From positions 1 to 40,406 of the forward strand of contig JAJRWH010000102.1 of the NCBI GenBank assembly GCA_024276935.1: DNA of 40,406 nucleotides, read 5' to 3'. A model generated the notes under the pieces. That model made no database searches, was not told the origin of the DNA, and saw only the letters and a list, made by a program, of their open reading frames with translations. The DNA is from Deltaproteobacteria bacterium. Its GTDB lineage: Bacteria; Desulfobacterota; Desulfuromonadia; Desulfuromonadales; Geopsychrobacteraceae. Made by a program: the position numbers and the translations under genes. Below, piece by piece: positions 26,206 through 35,564 of the stretch (the first letter of the stretch is position 1; the number at the start of each line of letters is the position of its first letter).

Positions 26206-29200
26206 ATGAACGAGGATGTCTACCGCCCCAAGCACCCGATCCGTTTTATTACTGCGACCAGCCTTTATGACGGTCATGATGTGTCGATCAATATCATGCG
26301 CCGGATTATCCAGGATTCGGGGGCTGAAGTGGTTCATCTGGGACATAATCGCTCGGTTCACGAGGTCGTTGATGCGGCGATTCAGGAAGATGCGCAAGGC
26401 ATCGCGGTCAGTTCTTACCGGGGTGGTCATATCGAATATTTCAAGTTCATGTACGACCTGCTGCAAGAAAAAGGTGCCGGACATGTGCGGATTTTCGGTG
26501 GCGGTGGCGGGGTTATTCTGCCGGACGAAATCAAAGAGCTCGAAGACTACGGGATCTGCAAGATTTTTTCTCCCGAAGATGGCCGGCGGATGGGCTTGCA
26601 GGGGATGATCAACTACAAACTGGAGCAGTGCGATTTTGCTCCTCCCCAGCATCTTGAGCGTGATCTGGAGCTTTTGCCTCAACGTGATCCTCAGGCCGTT
26701 GCCCGGCTGATTACCGCTGCAGAACAATTGGTCCAGCAGCCTGATGACCAGCACCAGGCGGTACAGGAGAAGGTGCGGTCCCTGGCCGGAAGTGTTCCGG
26801 TTCTCGGAATTACCGGGACCGGAGGGGCCGGTAAAAGCTCACTGACCGACGAGCTGGTGCGACGCTTCCTGCGCGATTTCGAAGAAAAAACGGTAGCGAT
26901 TCTCTCGGTCGATCCGACCCGTAGACGAACCGGCGGAGCATTGCTTGGCGACCGGATTCGCATGAATTCAATCGATACCCCCCGGGTCTTCATGCGTTCA
27001 CTGGCAACCCGAGATTCGCGCAGCGAACTTTCGGCAGCCATCCGTGAAGCTCTGGATGTCCTGAAGGCGGCGGCTTTTGATCTGATCATTGTCGAGACCA
27101 GTGGTATCGGTCAGGGAGATGCCGGAATCGTCGACGTCTGTGATCAATCCCTGTATGTCATGACCAGTGAGTTTGGGGCTCCGACCCAGTTGGAAAAGAT
27201 CGACATGCTCGATTTTGCCGATCTGATCGCGTTGAATAAAATGGAAAAACGAGGTGCCGAGGATGCGTTGCGTAATGTGCGCAAGCAGTATCGACGTAAC
27301 CACAAACTCTTCGATCTGGCCGACGAAGAGCTGCCGGTTTACGGAACCATCGCCAGCCAATTCAATGATGTCGGGGTCAATCGTCTCTACCGGGCCCTGA
27401 TCGACAAGCTCAATGCCAAATGTGATCTTGGTTGGCAGTCTCAGCTTGAGGTTGGCGAAGGACACAGCATCGCCCAGCTGATTATTCCGCCTGAGCAGGT
27501 CAACTATCTGGCAGAAATTGCCCAGACCGCCAGGGCCTATCGCAAAAAGATCAACAAGCAGGTCGAAGCGGGTCGACAGCTTTATCAACTCAGAGGAGCC
27601 CAGAAACTGCTGGCTGAAAAATGTGATTGCCAGCTCAAGGATCTTGATATCCTGCGTGAGCAGGCGGAGAGCTCTCTCAGTGAAGAGAACCGCGAGTTGC
27701 TGCAAAAATGGCCGGAATTGAAGAAGGCTTATCGTGAAGATGTCATGGTGACCAGGGTGCGTGATAAGGAGATTCGCACCGAATTGACGACCACAACTCT
27801 GTCAGGGACCCGAATCCCCAAGGTCTGCCTGCCGGACTTTGCCGATTATGGTGAAATAATCCGTTGGTGTATGAAAGAAAACGCGCCCGGTTTCTTTCCC
27901 TATACTGCCGGGCTCTTTCCTTTCAAGCGGACTGCCGAGGATCCCAAACGCCAATTTGCCGGAGAGGGGACTCCCGAACGGACCAATCGTCGTTTCCATT
28001 TTTTGACCAAGGATGATGATGCCAAGCGGCTTTCGACCGCCTTTGACAGTGTGACTCTGTATGGTGAAGATCCCGATGAGCGTCCTGATATCTACGGCAA
28101 GGTCGGGATGTCGGGGGTGTCGATCTGCACTCAGAACGACATGGACAAACTGTTCGCCGGTTTTGACCTTTGCGATCCGATGACCAGCGTCTCTTTGACG
28201 ATCAATGGCCCGGCCCCCATGTTGCTGGCCATGTTCATGAATACTGCGATCCGTCAGCAGGTTGAAAAGTTTCGGGCTGAAAATGGCCGGGAGCCGACTG
28301 CCGAAGAGCGGGCCGAGATTCAGAGTTGTACCCTGCAAACGGTTCGCGGCACAGTCCAGGCGGATATTCTGAAAGAAGATCAGGGGCAGAACACCTGTAT
28401 CTTTACCACCGAATTTGCCCTGCGGGTTATGGGTGATGTCCAGCAGTACTTCATCGACCACAAGGTGCGTAATTACTATTCGGTCTCGATCAGTGGTTAC
28501 CATATCGCCGAGGCAGGTGCCAACCCGATCAGCCAGTTGGCTTTTACCCTTTCCAACGGTTTTACCTTTGTCGAATACTACCTGTCTCGTGGCATGCATA
28601 TCGATGATTTTGCCGGGAACCTTTCTTTCTTCTTCAGCAATGGACTCGATCCCGAATATACGGTTATCGGTCGGGTGGCCCGACGAATCTGGTCGGTGGT
28701 GATGCGTGACAAGTACGGCGCCAACAAGAAGAGCCAGATGCTCAAGTATCATATCCAGACTTCGGGTCGTTCATTGCACGCTCAGGAGATGAACTTCAAC
28801 GACATCCGCACCACCTTGCAGGCCCTGATGGCAATCTACGACAACTGCAATTCGTTGCATACCAATGCCTATGATGAGGCCATTACAACACCGACTGAAG
28901 AGTCGGTACGGCGGGCGATGGCGATCCAGATGATTATCAACAAAGAGCTGGGGCTGGCCAAAAACGAAAATCCGTTGCAGGGGGCCTTCATCATCGAAGA
29001 GTTGACCGACCTGGTTGAAGAAGCGGTGCTTGAGCAGTTCGAGCAGATCAGTCAGCGCGGTGGCGTACTCGGGGCGATGGAAACCCTTTATCAGCGGACC
29101 AAGATTCAGGAAGAGTCGATGCTCTACGAGCACAAGAAACATACTGGTGAGCTGCCGATCATCGGCGTCAATACCTACCTGAATCCCAAAACAGCAGAAG

Positions 29201-29451
29201 AAGGTTACGAGATCCCCGGTGAACTGGCACGCTCGACCGAAGAAGAAAAGCGTCACCAGATCGAGAATCTGCGTGCATTTCAGGCAGAACATGCTGCCGA
29301 GGCACCTGAAGCTCTCAAACGTCTGCAACAGGTGGCCGAAAGTGGGGGCAACATTTTCGCTGAACTGATGGAAGCCGTTAAGGTTGCCTCTCTGGGGCAA
29401 ATCAGTGCCGCACTCTACGAGGTCGGTGGCCAGTATCGGCGAAATATGTAA
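26206..29451 (+). CDS. icmF: Fused isobutyryl-CoA mutase IcmF (B12-dependent)
   Basis: A 1081-residue fusion that interconverts isobutyryl-CoA and n-butyryl-CoA using adenosylcobalamin. The B12 domain comes first, with the cobalt-ligating His at H24 in [14 protein letters not shown], followed by [12 protein letters not shown]. The MeaI-like G-protein chaperone domain has Walker [10 protein letters not shown] (K210) at about residues 200-210. The large mutase domain fills about 520-1081. F571 (AGLFPF) and Q728 (GQNTCIF) occupy the places where methylmalonyl-CoA mutase has Tyr and Arg, which supports isobutyryl- over methylmalonyl-CoA. AAGGAG lies eight bases before the ATG. It is in an operon with the fabH-like and M24 genes. 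A short hairpin (AGGGTT/AACCCT) follows the stop. Confidence 0.95.
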   Translation: MNEDVYRPKHPIRFITATSLYDGHDVSINIMRRIIQDSGAEVVHLGHNRSVHEVVDAAIQEDAQGIAVSSYRGGHIEYFKFMYDLLQEKGAGHVRIFGGGGGVILPDEIKELEDYGICKIFSPEDGRRMGLQGMINYKLEQCDFAPPQHLERDLELLPQRDPQAVARLITAAEQLVQQPDDQHQAVQEKVRSLAGSVPVLGITGTGGAGKSSLTDELVRRFLRDFEEKTVAILSVDPTRRRTGGALLGDRIRMNSIDTPRVFMRSLATRDSRSELSAAIREALDVLKAAAFDLIIVETSGIGQGDAGIVDVCDQSLYVMTSEFGAPTQLEKIDMLDFADLIALNKMEKRGAEDALRNVRKQYRRNHKLFDLADEELPVYGTIASQFNDVGVNRLYRALIDKLNAKCDLGWQSQLEVGEGHSIAQLIIPPEQVNYLAEIAQTARAYRKKINKQVEAGRQLYQLRGAQKLLAEKCDCQLKDLDILREQAESSLSEENRELLQKWPELKKAYREDVMVTRVRDKEIRTELTTTTLSGTRIPKVCLPDFADYGEIIRWCMKENAPGFFPYTAGLFPFKRTAEDPKRQFAGEGTPERTNRRFHFLTKDDDAKRLSTAFDSVTLYGEDPDERPDIYGKVGMSGVSICTQNDMDKLFAGFDLCDPMTSVSLTINGPAPMLLAMFMNTAIRQQVEKFRAENGREPTAEERAEIQSCTLQTVRGTVQADILKEDQGQNTCIFTTEFALRVMGDVQQYFIDHKVRNYYSVSISGYHIAEAGANPISQLAFTLSNGFTFVEYYLSRGMHIDDFAGNLSFFFSNGLDPEYTVIGRVARRIWSVVMRDKYGANKKSQMLKYHIQTSGRSLHAQEMNFNDIRTTLQALMAIYDNCNSLHTNAYDEAITTPTEESVRRAMAIQMIINKELGLAKNENPLQGAFIIEELTDLVEEAVLEQFEQISQRGGVLGAMETLYQRTKIQEESMLYEHKKHTGELPIIGVNTYLNPKTAEEGYEIPGELARSTEEEKRHQIENLRAFQAEHAAEAPEALKRLQQVAESGGNIFAELMEAVKVASLGQISAALYEVGGQYRRNM

Positions 29452-29512
29452 GGGTTTCTTTGAACCCTCACTTTTACGCAGGAATACTTTTTATCGTCAA
29501 GGAGTGACGTCT

Positions 29513-30685
29513 ATGTCTCTTAAAACCGAATGTCAGGCCCGTGTCGCCAGATTTCAGGAACAGCTGCAAAAAAAGGATCTGGATGGTGCGTTGTTTATCT
29601 ACCCGATCGATGTGTACTATTTTGCTGCGACGCGCCAAAACTCAACTCTCTGGATCCCTGCGCAGGGAGAACCGATCCTGCTGGTCCGCAAGAGTTTTGC
29701 CCGGGCTCAACAAGAAGCCTGTATCGCCGATATCAGACCTTTTCCGCGCAGCAAGGAATTTGCCTCCCTTTTCGAAGGTCAGCAAAATATCGGGATGACG
29801 TTTGATGTGGTTCCGGTTCAGCAGTTCAATTACTACAACAAGCTGTTGCCGGGGCGGAACCTGGTTGATATTTCATCACTCAATCGCAGTTTGCGGGCGG
29901 TGAAATCTTCCTGGGAGCTGGACCGTTTGCGGTATGCCGGTCAGCAACTCAGTCAGGTGTTTGCCATGGTCCCGGACTTTTTACGCCCCGGGATGCGTGA
30001 GGTCGATCTGGCTGCCGAGTTTGAATCCCGTTTGCGCAAGATTGGCGGCGAAGGCTATGTCAGGATGCGGGCCTATAATCAGGAGCTGTTCATGGGCCTG
30101 GCCGTATCTGGTGCCAGTGGCAACAGTGCCGGTTTTTTTGATGGTGCGGTGACAGGTCGCGGGATGTCCGAGGCTTCACCGCATGGTGCCTCTGCTGCCG
30201 AAATTGCCGCAGGCCAGCCGATACTGCTCGATTATACGGGGGTCTTCAATGGCTACATTATCGATATGACACGCATGTTCGTCTGTGGTGAACTCAGCGA
30301 AAAACTCTTGAATGCGTTTGCTGTCTCCTGCCAGATTCAGGAGGCCATTGTCTCTCGCCTCAAGCCGGGTGTCATCTGTTCAGAGCTTTTTGCCCTGGCG
30401 GCGCAGATGGCTGAGGATGCAGGACTTGCAGATTACTTTATGGGAACTCCGGGAGAAAATGCCCGATTTGTTGGTCATGGTGTCGGTCTGGAACTTGATG
30501 AGATGCCGGTCCTGGCACAGGGATTTGATCAGCCCTTGATCGCAGGACAGACCATTGCCATTGAACCAAAATTTGCGTTTCCTGATCTGGGGCCTGTTGG
30601 GATCGAAAATACTTTTGCGGTGACGGAAACAGGTGGTGAAAAGCTGACACCTATTGCCGATGATCTGGTTCATATTCCGGTCTGA
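29513..30685 (+). CDS. M24-family metallopeptidase (Xaa-Pro aminopeptidase/dipeptidase-like)
   Basis: A 390-residue cytoplasmic pita-bread peptidase. The N-terminal domain (about 1-150) is creatinase-like. The C-terminal domain has all five metal ligands: D240 (LLDYTG), D251 (IIDMTRMF), H322 (VGHGVGLELDE), E351 (IAIEPKF) and E365 (GIENTF), so two divalent metals should bind. Members cleave X-Pro bonds; some act on other substrates. I chose the ATG at 29513 with AAGGAG upstream. It follows icmF by 61 bases and ends the operon before a strong terminator. Why it sits with icmF is unclear; it may be involved in peptide use as an amino-acid source. Confidence 0.88.
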   Translation: MSLKTECQARVARFQEQLQKKDLDGALFIYPIDVYYFAATRQNSTLWIPAQGEPILLVRKSFARAQQEACIADIRPFPRSKEFASLFEGQQNIGMTFDVVPVQQFNYYNKLLPGRNLVDISSLNRSLRAVKSSWELDRLRYAGQQLSQVFAMVPDFLRPGMREVDLAAEFESRLRKIGGEGYVRMRAYNQELFMGLAVSGASGNSAGFFDGAVTGRGMSEASPHGASAAEIAAGQPILLDYTGVFNGYIIDMTRMFVCGELSEKLLNAFAVSCQIQEAIVSRLKPGVICSELFALAAQMAEDAGLADYFMGTPGENARFVGHGVGLELDEMPVLAQGFDQPLIAGQTIAIEPKFAFPDLGPVGIENTFAVTETGGEKLTPIADDLVHIPV

Positions 30686-30689
30686 GTTG

Positions 30690-30720
30690 ACGGGCACGGG
30701 TTGATCCCGTGCCCGTTTTT
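30690..30720 (+). terminator. Rho-independent terminator after the M24 gene
   Basis: ACGGGCACGGG and CCCGTGCCCGT form an 11-bp GC-rich stem around TTGAT, followed by TTTTT. It ends the plus-strand operon; the next gene is convergent. Confidence 0.9.
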
Positions 30721-30724
30721 ACCC

Positions 30725-31129
30725 TTAAGCTGTCATGTCGATCAATGGTCTTGCTTCGGTGATTGTAAAGGTGATGGCCGCTTTTACGTTGTCTGCTGCC
30801 CTGTCACCAGCCATCTGACGGACAATGGTGACCATCTGCTCATAGTGGGGCCCCGTCTCTTCACAAGCAACAACCTTGAGATAAACCCGTGCCCCCTGCC
30901 AGTCGTACGGACTTGCCGCCGGCTCAAAAAAGATGAAAGCAGCCTGGGGATTGACCTGCAGATTGGCATAGGACCGGTTGTTGCCAATGGCCATGACCAC
31001 GGTGTTTTCATCAATCATTTGCAGGGCGGAAAAGACCGCATTATCAACCTTGCCCCTGTTATCTGCCGTTGCCAGGGTTCCGATACGGGGCTGTTTGTTG
31101 AATTGCTTCATCAGTTCTTTTCGGTCCAT
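30725..31129 (-). CDS. Pyridoxamine 5'-phosphate oxidase-family protein
   Basis: A 134-residue split-barrel flavin-binding-type protein. The pattern IGTLATADNRGKVDNAVFSA and AIGNNRSYANLQVNPQAAFI is characteristic, and the middle SPYDWQGARVYLKVVACEET matches small members of the family. These proteins commonly bind FMN or F420, but activity varies and many are uncharacterised. GGAGG lies just upstream of the ATG. It follows the exported unknown gene by 20 bases on the same strand, possibly in one operon with the selenoprotein and RNase R. Confidence 0.8.
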   Translation of the reverse strand: MDRKELMKQFNKQPRIGTLATADNRGKVDNAVFSALQMIDENTVVMAIGNNRSYANLQVNPQAAFIFFEPAASPYDWQGARVYLKVVACEETGPHYEQMVTIVRQMAGDRAADNVKAAITFTITEARPLIDMTA

Positions 31130-31149
31130 AAATATCCTCCTGGCAAGAC

Positions 31150-32097
31150 CTATTTGATCAGTTCGGCAAAGCCGAGCACTTTCAATTGGTGACCTTCCTG
31201 CTCTAAAGTCCCTTCAACAACCGTCATGGCGAAACCACCGAGCACCCAGTTGCTGATATTCTGGCGGCTGATCTGGCGCAACCGAATTGATGCGAACGCG
31301 GGTTTTAAGCCCTGTTCCGTTGCGGCCTGTTGCAGGCTCATTTGCCAGCTTTTTCCCCAGCGATAGAATCCCAGCGCCCAGCTTTTGCGGGTGATTTTCA
31401 GGTCCGGGCTGAAAATTTCGGCCTGTTTGTTACTGGCGGCCACAAAGCCCAGAGTCCGCAAGGTTTTCTTTTTGCCCTCACTGCGGAGATAAATATCCTT
31501 CCAGAGTGCTGGGGGGCCTTGCTGTACTGCCAGATAAAAACCCTGAAAGTTGTCCCAGGTTCCTGAATAACTATGGGTCAGACGATTCCAGTTGTGTTGC
31601 ACCAGATGCTCATAAACGATTCGGCCGGGGATTGTTCGGCCCTGCCAATAGAGAACTGCGGCGGCACTGCTCCAGGACTGGCGGCGCAGGCCGGAGTGAT
31701 CTTGAAGCCGAATCGGCAGCGGATTGATTTCGAGACGGAGATCGTTGACACGACTCAAAATGGTGATGCCTTCAGAGGGTTTTCCCGAAAATTTGAACGC
31801 GACCGAGTCGGGGATACGGCTAAGGATTCCGGTTGGATTGCTATACTCCCCAAGACCAACCAGATCGACCCAGCCCTGGTGTTGATCGTACATCACACCG
31901 AAATGTTCGGCCTGAAAGTCGCCCGCATCGACCCCACGATTGTTGTCCAGCGCGAAAAGCAGAAAGCCCTTTTCATCCTGGCCGACAAAGGAAAAATAAT
32001 CAGAATAATAAGCCAGGGTTTCGGCAGCACGCACCGGGCCGCAGAAAAGCAGAATCAAGAGCAGAGTTTTGACTGCGAAGCGCAGGACAAAGGTCAT
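31150..32097 (-). CDS. Exported protein of unknown function
   Basis: A 315-residue protein starting with a Sec signal peptide (MTFVLRFAVKTLLLILLFCG, then PVRA), cut at about residue 24. The mature part is rich in aromatic residues and has alternating patterns suggestive of beta strands (YYSDYFSFVGQDEKGFLLFA, LYWQGRTIPGRIVYEHLVQH, SYSGTWDNFQGFYLAVQQG). Such a protein may have a lipocalin- or AttH-like fold, but I do not recognise a family with confidence. No further membrane segment is seen. The ribosome site is weak (AGGGAT). It lies 45 bases after the selenoprotein gene. Confidence 0.7.
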   Translation of the reverse strand: MTFVLRFAVKTLLLILLFCGPVRAAETLAYYSDYFSFVGQDEKGFLLFALDNNRGVDAGDFQAEHFGVMYDQHQGWVDLVGLGEYSNPTGILSRIPDSVAFKFSGKPSEGITILSRVNDLRLEINPLPIRLQDHSGLRRQSWSSAAAVLYWQGRTIPGRIVYEHLVQHNWNRLTHSYSGTWDNFQGFYLAVQQGPPALWKDIYLRSEGKKKTLRTLGFVAASNKQAEIFSPDLKITRKSWALGFYRWGKSWQMSLQQAATEQGLKPAFASIRLRQISRQNISNWVLGGFAMTVVEGTLEQEGHQLKVLGFAELIK

Positions 32098-32142
32098 AGG
32101 GGTATCCCTGGTTGGGGTATGATCAGATCCTCGGGTTTGTTT

Positions 32143-32481
32143 TCAGGCTGTCCATTTGTCAAACATTTCAAGGTTGAAGCCAACGACAAAGTCGTTTCCG
32201 CTGCGGTATGTCGGGGCCCGCAGGCTGCCACTCGGCCCGATGACCTGCTGCAATACAGCGTCTTTGTTGGCGGAAATCTGTGAGAAATGGATGACTTTTT
32301 TTCCTTTTGCAACAGTCAGTGAGCGGGCCTCTTTAAGAAGCTCCCAGGCCTGAGCTTGGTTAATGCGCGTTTTGCGTGCATCAACAACAGAGTCCGGGCT
32401 GATTTTTTTGTGCTCAAGAAACTCTTGAGCTTTCGTACACGATGTTCACCCTTTACGCAGGTACGCCCAATCAATGGTCAT
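32143..32481 (-). CDS. ArsC-like thioredoxin-fold selenoprotein (UGA = selenocysteine at codon 12)
   Basis: Read through one in-frame UGA (32448-32446), this gene encodes 112 residues beginning MTIDWAYLRKGUTSCTKAQ. The UGA falls on the first residue of a CxxC redox motif (U12-T-S-C15), at the end of the first strand of a thioredoxin fold. After it the frame stays open to a TGA stop (32145-32143) and keeps family-like features: VVDARKTRINQAQAWELLKE, RAPTYRSGNDFVVGFN, with Pro in RAPT as the likely cis-Pro. Homologues annotated as ArsC-family (seleno)proteins carry Cys or Sec at this place. AAGGA lies eight bases before the ATG. A 7-bp hairpin starting 15 bases after the UGA fits a bacterial SECIS. 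Role inferred: a cytoplasmic thiol/selenol redox protein of unknown substrate, not necessarily an arsenate reductase. Confidence 0.88.
32412..32430 (-). promoter_or_regulatory. SECIS-like hairpin downstream of the in-frame UGA
   Basis: On the minus strand GCTCAAG-AGTTT-CTTGAGC forms a perfect 7-bp stem with a 5-base loop. It begins 15 bases after the UGA, placing the apical loop 22 bases downstream. Bacterial SECIS elements sit within the coding region with a short loop carrying G in its first two bases; here G is the second. It is predicted to recruit SelB. Confidence 0.7.
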
Positions 32482-32546
32482 CTGTATTATCCTTTCGGGA
32501 AAGGTAGAGTCATTCCGGCTCAGGATAGCATATTTTGTCAGATATT

Positions 32547-34643
32547 TTACGGTTCGATCAGGGTAAAATCGATCCGTCGTCGCCAGAGTTCTACGTGAGC
32601 CAATCTGACCTTGACCTGTAGACCAACCCTGAACTGCTGACGTCGATGTTCTCCGGTCAAGGTTTGTGAGGTCGGGTCAAAGTGGTAATAATCACCTTGC
32701 AGGGATGTGATATGGACCAGTCCTTCGATATAGATTTCGTCCAGTTCAACAAAAAAACCGAACTTGGTGACAGATGAAATGCACCCGGTAAATTCGTCAC
32801 CAATACGATCTGTCATCAACTGGCAACGACGAAGCTCTATCAGACTGCGTTCGGCCTGCATGGCCCGGCGCTCTTTGGCTGAACACTCATGACCAAGGGT
32901 CTGCAGTTTCTCTTTTGACACTGCCATTGATTTGGGTTTGTCAGCCAGGGCCAGTTTGAGAACCCGGTGGACAACCAGATCGGGGTAGCGGCGAATCGGC
33001 GAGGTGAAATGGCAGTAACAGTCAGCGGCCAATCCAAAATGGCCCGTATTTTCAGGAGTGTAGCAGGCCTGTTTCAGGCTGCGTAACAGCTGTTGATTAA
33101 TCAGCCGGGCTTCCGGTTTTTCGGCAATATCAACCAGTAATTGTTGCAAGGCCTGCTGTGGCTTGCCTGTCAGGGCCAGACCGACTCCGCATCGGGCGGC
33201 AAGCTGTTGCAGATCCTGAAGTTTCAGCGGGGCAGGCTCATCGTGAATACGGTAAAGAAGCGGCCAGCCTTTATGGGTCAAAAAATCTGCAACGGCTTCA
33301 TTGGCAGCCAACATGAATTCTTCAATCAGACGATGAGCCTGATTGCGTTCAATCTTGACCAGGTCGCAGGGAGCGCCCTGATCATCAAGAATAATTTCAA
33401 CTTCAGGCAGATCCATATCCAGACTGCCACGGTCGTGACGCATCCGGGTCAGTTGCTGTGCCAGTTGAGCCATCTGTTGCAGCTGTTCAGTCAAGTCGGT
33501 ATTCAGTTCTGATTGTTGGGGAGACTCAAGGCAACGGGTAACCTGGGTATAGGTCAAACGTGCCCGGCTGCACATGACTGCGGGATAAAAATCAGCCTTG
33601 ATTCGCTGCCCTTGAGGGCTGAATTCGATCTCGGCGCAGATGACCAGCCGATCCTCATAGGGCTTGAGAGAGCAGATGCCGTTGCTTAAGGCTTCGGGCA
33701 GCATCGGCAGACAGAATCCGGGAAAATAAACACTGGTGCCGCGGTCAAGCGCATCCTGATCGAGAGGTGTGGCAGGGGTGACATAGTGTGCGACATCAGC
33801 AATGCAGACCCAAAGACGATAGTTACCGTTGGGTTCTACTTGCAGAGCGACGGCGTCATCAAAATCCTTGGCTGTTTCACCGTCGATCGTGACCAGTGGC
33901 AGAGGGCGCAAATCAACCCGATCCGCAGTTTCACCATCAGCAACGTTTTCGAGAATTTCTCTGGCCTGACCAAGAGCTGCTACAGAGAATCTTCTGGGCA
34001 GGTCATGGGTGCGAATGACGGTTTCAATATCGACCTGTGGATCCCCTGTAGCGCCGAGCCGGTCAATGATTCGGCCACGGGCCGGATATTGTTCGGAAGC
34101 ATAGTGTTCAATCTCAACGTCCACGACATCTCCCGGTTTAATGTCCGATTGATTGGCAACCCGGATCGGGCCGCCCAGTTTCTGTTCGAGTGGCCAGACA
34201 TTTCCCGTCTTTCCCTGGGGTTGATAATGACCGATCAGGCGACGGTGTGCCCGTTGCAGGATGCGGATAATCTGGCCGTAGGGTCGACGGTCCCGCGTTG
34301 AAATCCGGCAGCTGACCTGAACCCGATCACCATCCATCGCACTGCCAATGTACCGGGTGGGGATGAACAGATCTTCAGCCTGGGGATCGTCCGGCCGTAA
34401 AAAGCCAAACCCCTTGCTGGCCTGAGAAAAAGTCCCCTCTGTTCGCTGTTGCTGCGGAGTGAGACGATAACGGCCTTTACGTTCCTGCAGCTGCCCATTT
34501 CTGACCAGCTGATTAAGAATCCGGGTCAGCTGTTTATGTTCGTTGCCTCGCAACCTGAGGCGGTCGACAATTTCGCGGCGGTTAAGAGGGCGCCTGGTGT
34601 TGCGTCCGAGCAGATCGATAATTTTTTGTTCAAATGGCAGCAT
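32547..34643 (-). CDS. rnr: Ribonuclease R
   Basis: A 698-residue 3'-5' exoribonuclease of the RNB (RNase II/R) family, degrading structured RNA in the cytoplasm. Order: an N-terminal winged-helix part (LLGRNTRRPLNRREIVDRLR), cold-shock-type RNA-binding domains, the RNB catalytic domain with DGETAKDFDDAVAL (metal-binding Asp cluster) and CADVAHYV-like ADVAHYV, and a C-terminal S1 domain (DEFTGCISSVTKFGFFVELD). It is shorter than E. coli RNase R (813) but of the size common in this bacterial group. It follows the lipoate ligase-like gene by 35 bases and may share its promoter. Confidence 0.95.
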   Translation of the reverse strand: MLPFEQKIIDLLGRNTRRPLNRREIVDRLRLRGNEHKQLTRILNQLVRNGQLQERKGRYRLTPQQQRTEGTFSQASKGFGFLRPDDPQAEDLFIPTRYIGSAMDGDRVQVSCRISTRDRRPYGQIIRILQRAHRRLIGHYQPQGKTGNVWPLEQKLGGPIRVANQSDIKPGDVVDVEIEHYASEQYPARGRIIDRLGATGDPQVDIETVIRTHDLPRRFSVAALGQAREILENVADGETADRVDLRPLPLVTIDGETAKDFDDAVALQVEPNGNYRLWVCIADVAHYVTPATPLDQDALDRGTSVYFPGFCLPMLPEALSNGICSLKPYEDRLVICAEIEFSPQGQRIKADFYPAVMCSRARLTYTQVTRCLESPQQSELNTDLTEQLQQMAQLAQQLTRMRHDRGSLDMDLPEVEIILDDQGAPCDLVKIERNQAHRLIEEFMLAANEAVADFLTHKGWPLLYRIHDEPAPLKLQDLQQLAARCGVGLALTGKPQQALQQLLVDIAEKPEARLINQQLLRSLKQACYTPENTGHFGLAADCYCHFTSPIRRYPDLVVHRVLKLALADKPKSMAVSKEKLQTLGHECSAKERRAMQAERSLIELRRCQLMTDRIGDEFTGCISSVTKFGFFVELDEIYIEGLVHITSLQGDYYHFDPTSQTLTGEHRRQQFRVGLQVKVRLAHVELWRRRIDFTLIEP

Positions 34644-34678
34644 AAAAACTTTCTGGAGGTTAAGGATAAGGTCGTGAA

Positions 34679-35440
34679 TTAAATAGCAAAAGCCTGCCGA
34701 ATCTGTTTTGCCAACAGTTCTTTGATGCCGGTAACAAATTGTCGGGTTGTGCGGGATGAGTGTGGCAGGGCATCGCGTAAAGTGATACAGGCTTGCGGAT
34801 TGAAAGATTGGGGGTTGTTACAGAGCTGATAGAGCTGATTTATTCTGTGGGTTGCTTCAGCCAGATCAAGATCAACCAGAAGGCAGGCGTGTGACAAAAC
34901 AGCGGCCTGCGAACGGTAAGCCCCGGCCCAACGCTGTGCCGTTCCCACTATTTTTCGGCCATCAACCTGAAGATTGTAGCGACCATCACAGAAGGCTCCG
35001 GAAACCTCACCGGTTGTTGCCTGTAATCCACAGCTGGCGAGAAATCCTTTTAGCAGACGATCCAGCAGCTGATAGCCATCTTTCAGACTCCAGGTCTTGC
35101 AATGGGGGTGGATGATAGAGAGGTTGATGACCCCCGGCCCCTGAGGCACGCAGCTGCCCCCGCTGCAGCGCACAGCCACCGGCCAGCCATGGGCTGCAAG
35201 GGTTTGGCTGGCCTGGGCAAAATTCTGCATGCGAGCTTCGCGGCGGGTAACAACCAGAGATTGCGGATCCTGCCTGATACAGATAGAGGGACCAATCTCT
35301 CCGCGTCCAACCTGGTGCAATAATTCTTCATCGAGGCGAATACTGGTCTGCGGATCATCCCTGTCATGCGGCAGCAGCAATTGCCAGGGACGATTAAACT
35401 GCAAGGCCGAGAATTCTGAGGTGATGAAGGGCTGCGTCAT
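34679..35440 (-). CDS. Lipoate-protein ligase / octanoyltransferase (LplA-LipM type)
   Basis: A 253-residue BPL/LPL-fold transferase that attaches octanoate or lipoate to lipoyl domains. Motifs: SGGSCVPQGPGVINLSI (normally GGGxVxHxxGxxN) and VDGRKIVGTAQRWAG with K163. C151, in GAFCDGRYNL just before the Lys motif, aligns with the catalytic Cys of Bacillus LipM, so an acyl-enzyme octanoyltransferase is more likely than an ATP-dependent ligase. It starts at 35440 and is followed by rnr. Lipoylated enzymes in the genome, such as glycine cleavage or 2-oxoacid dehydrogenases, would be its targets. Confidence 0.82.
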   Translation of the reverse strand: MTQPFITSEFSALQFNRPWQLLLPHDRDDPQTSIRLDEELLHQVGRGEIGPSICIRQDPQSLVVTRREARMQNFAQASQTLAAHGWPVAVRCSGGSCVPQGPGVINLSIIHPHCKTWSLKDGYQLLDRLLKGFLASCGLQATTGEVSGAFCDGRYNLQVDGRKIVGTAQRWAGAYRSQAAVLSHACLLVDLDLAEATHRINQLYQLCNNPQSFNPQACITLRDALPHSSRTTRQFVTGIKELLAKQIRQAFAI

Positions 35441-35564
35441 GCAGAGATCTTACTCGAAAAGACCGCAGGACTCCAATCAGATCTCTTTCATTCTGTAGCC
35501 CAGATTGTTCAGGCATGATAAACTTCGGACTTAAAACAAGCCAGACAAACGAAAGGAGAGGTCC

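Noticed and set aside
29452..29470. Terminator between icmF and the M24 gene
   Set aside because: The AGGGTT/AACCCT hairpin is only 6 bp and is not followed by a real T-run, so at most it is a weak attenuator.
32094..32312. 72-codon minus-strand frame over the selenoprotein gene
   Set aside because: It is out of phase with the conserved read-through frame and has no family features.
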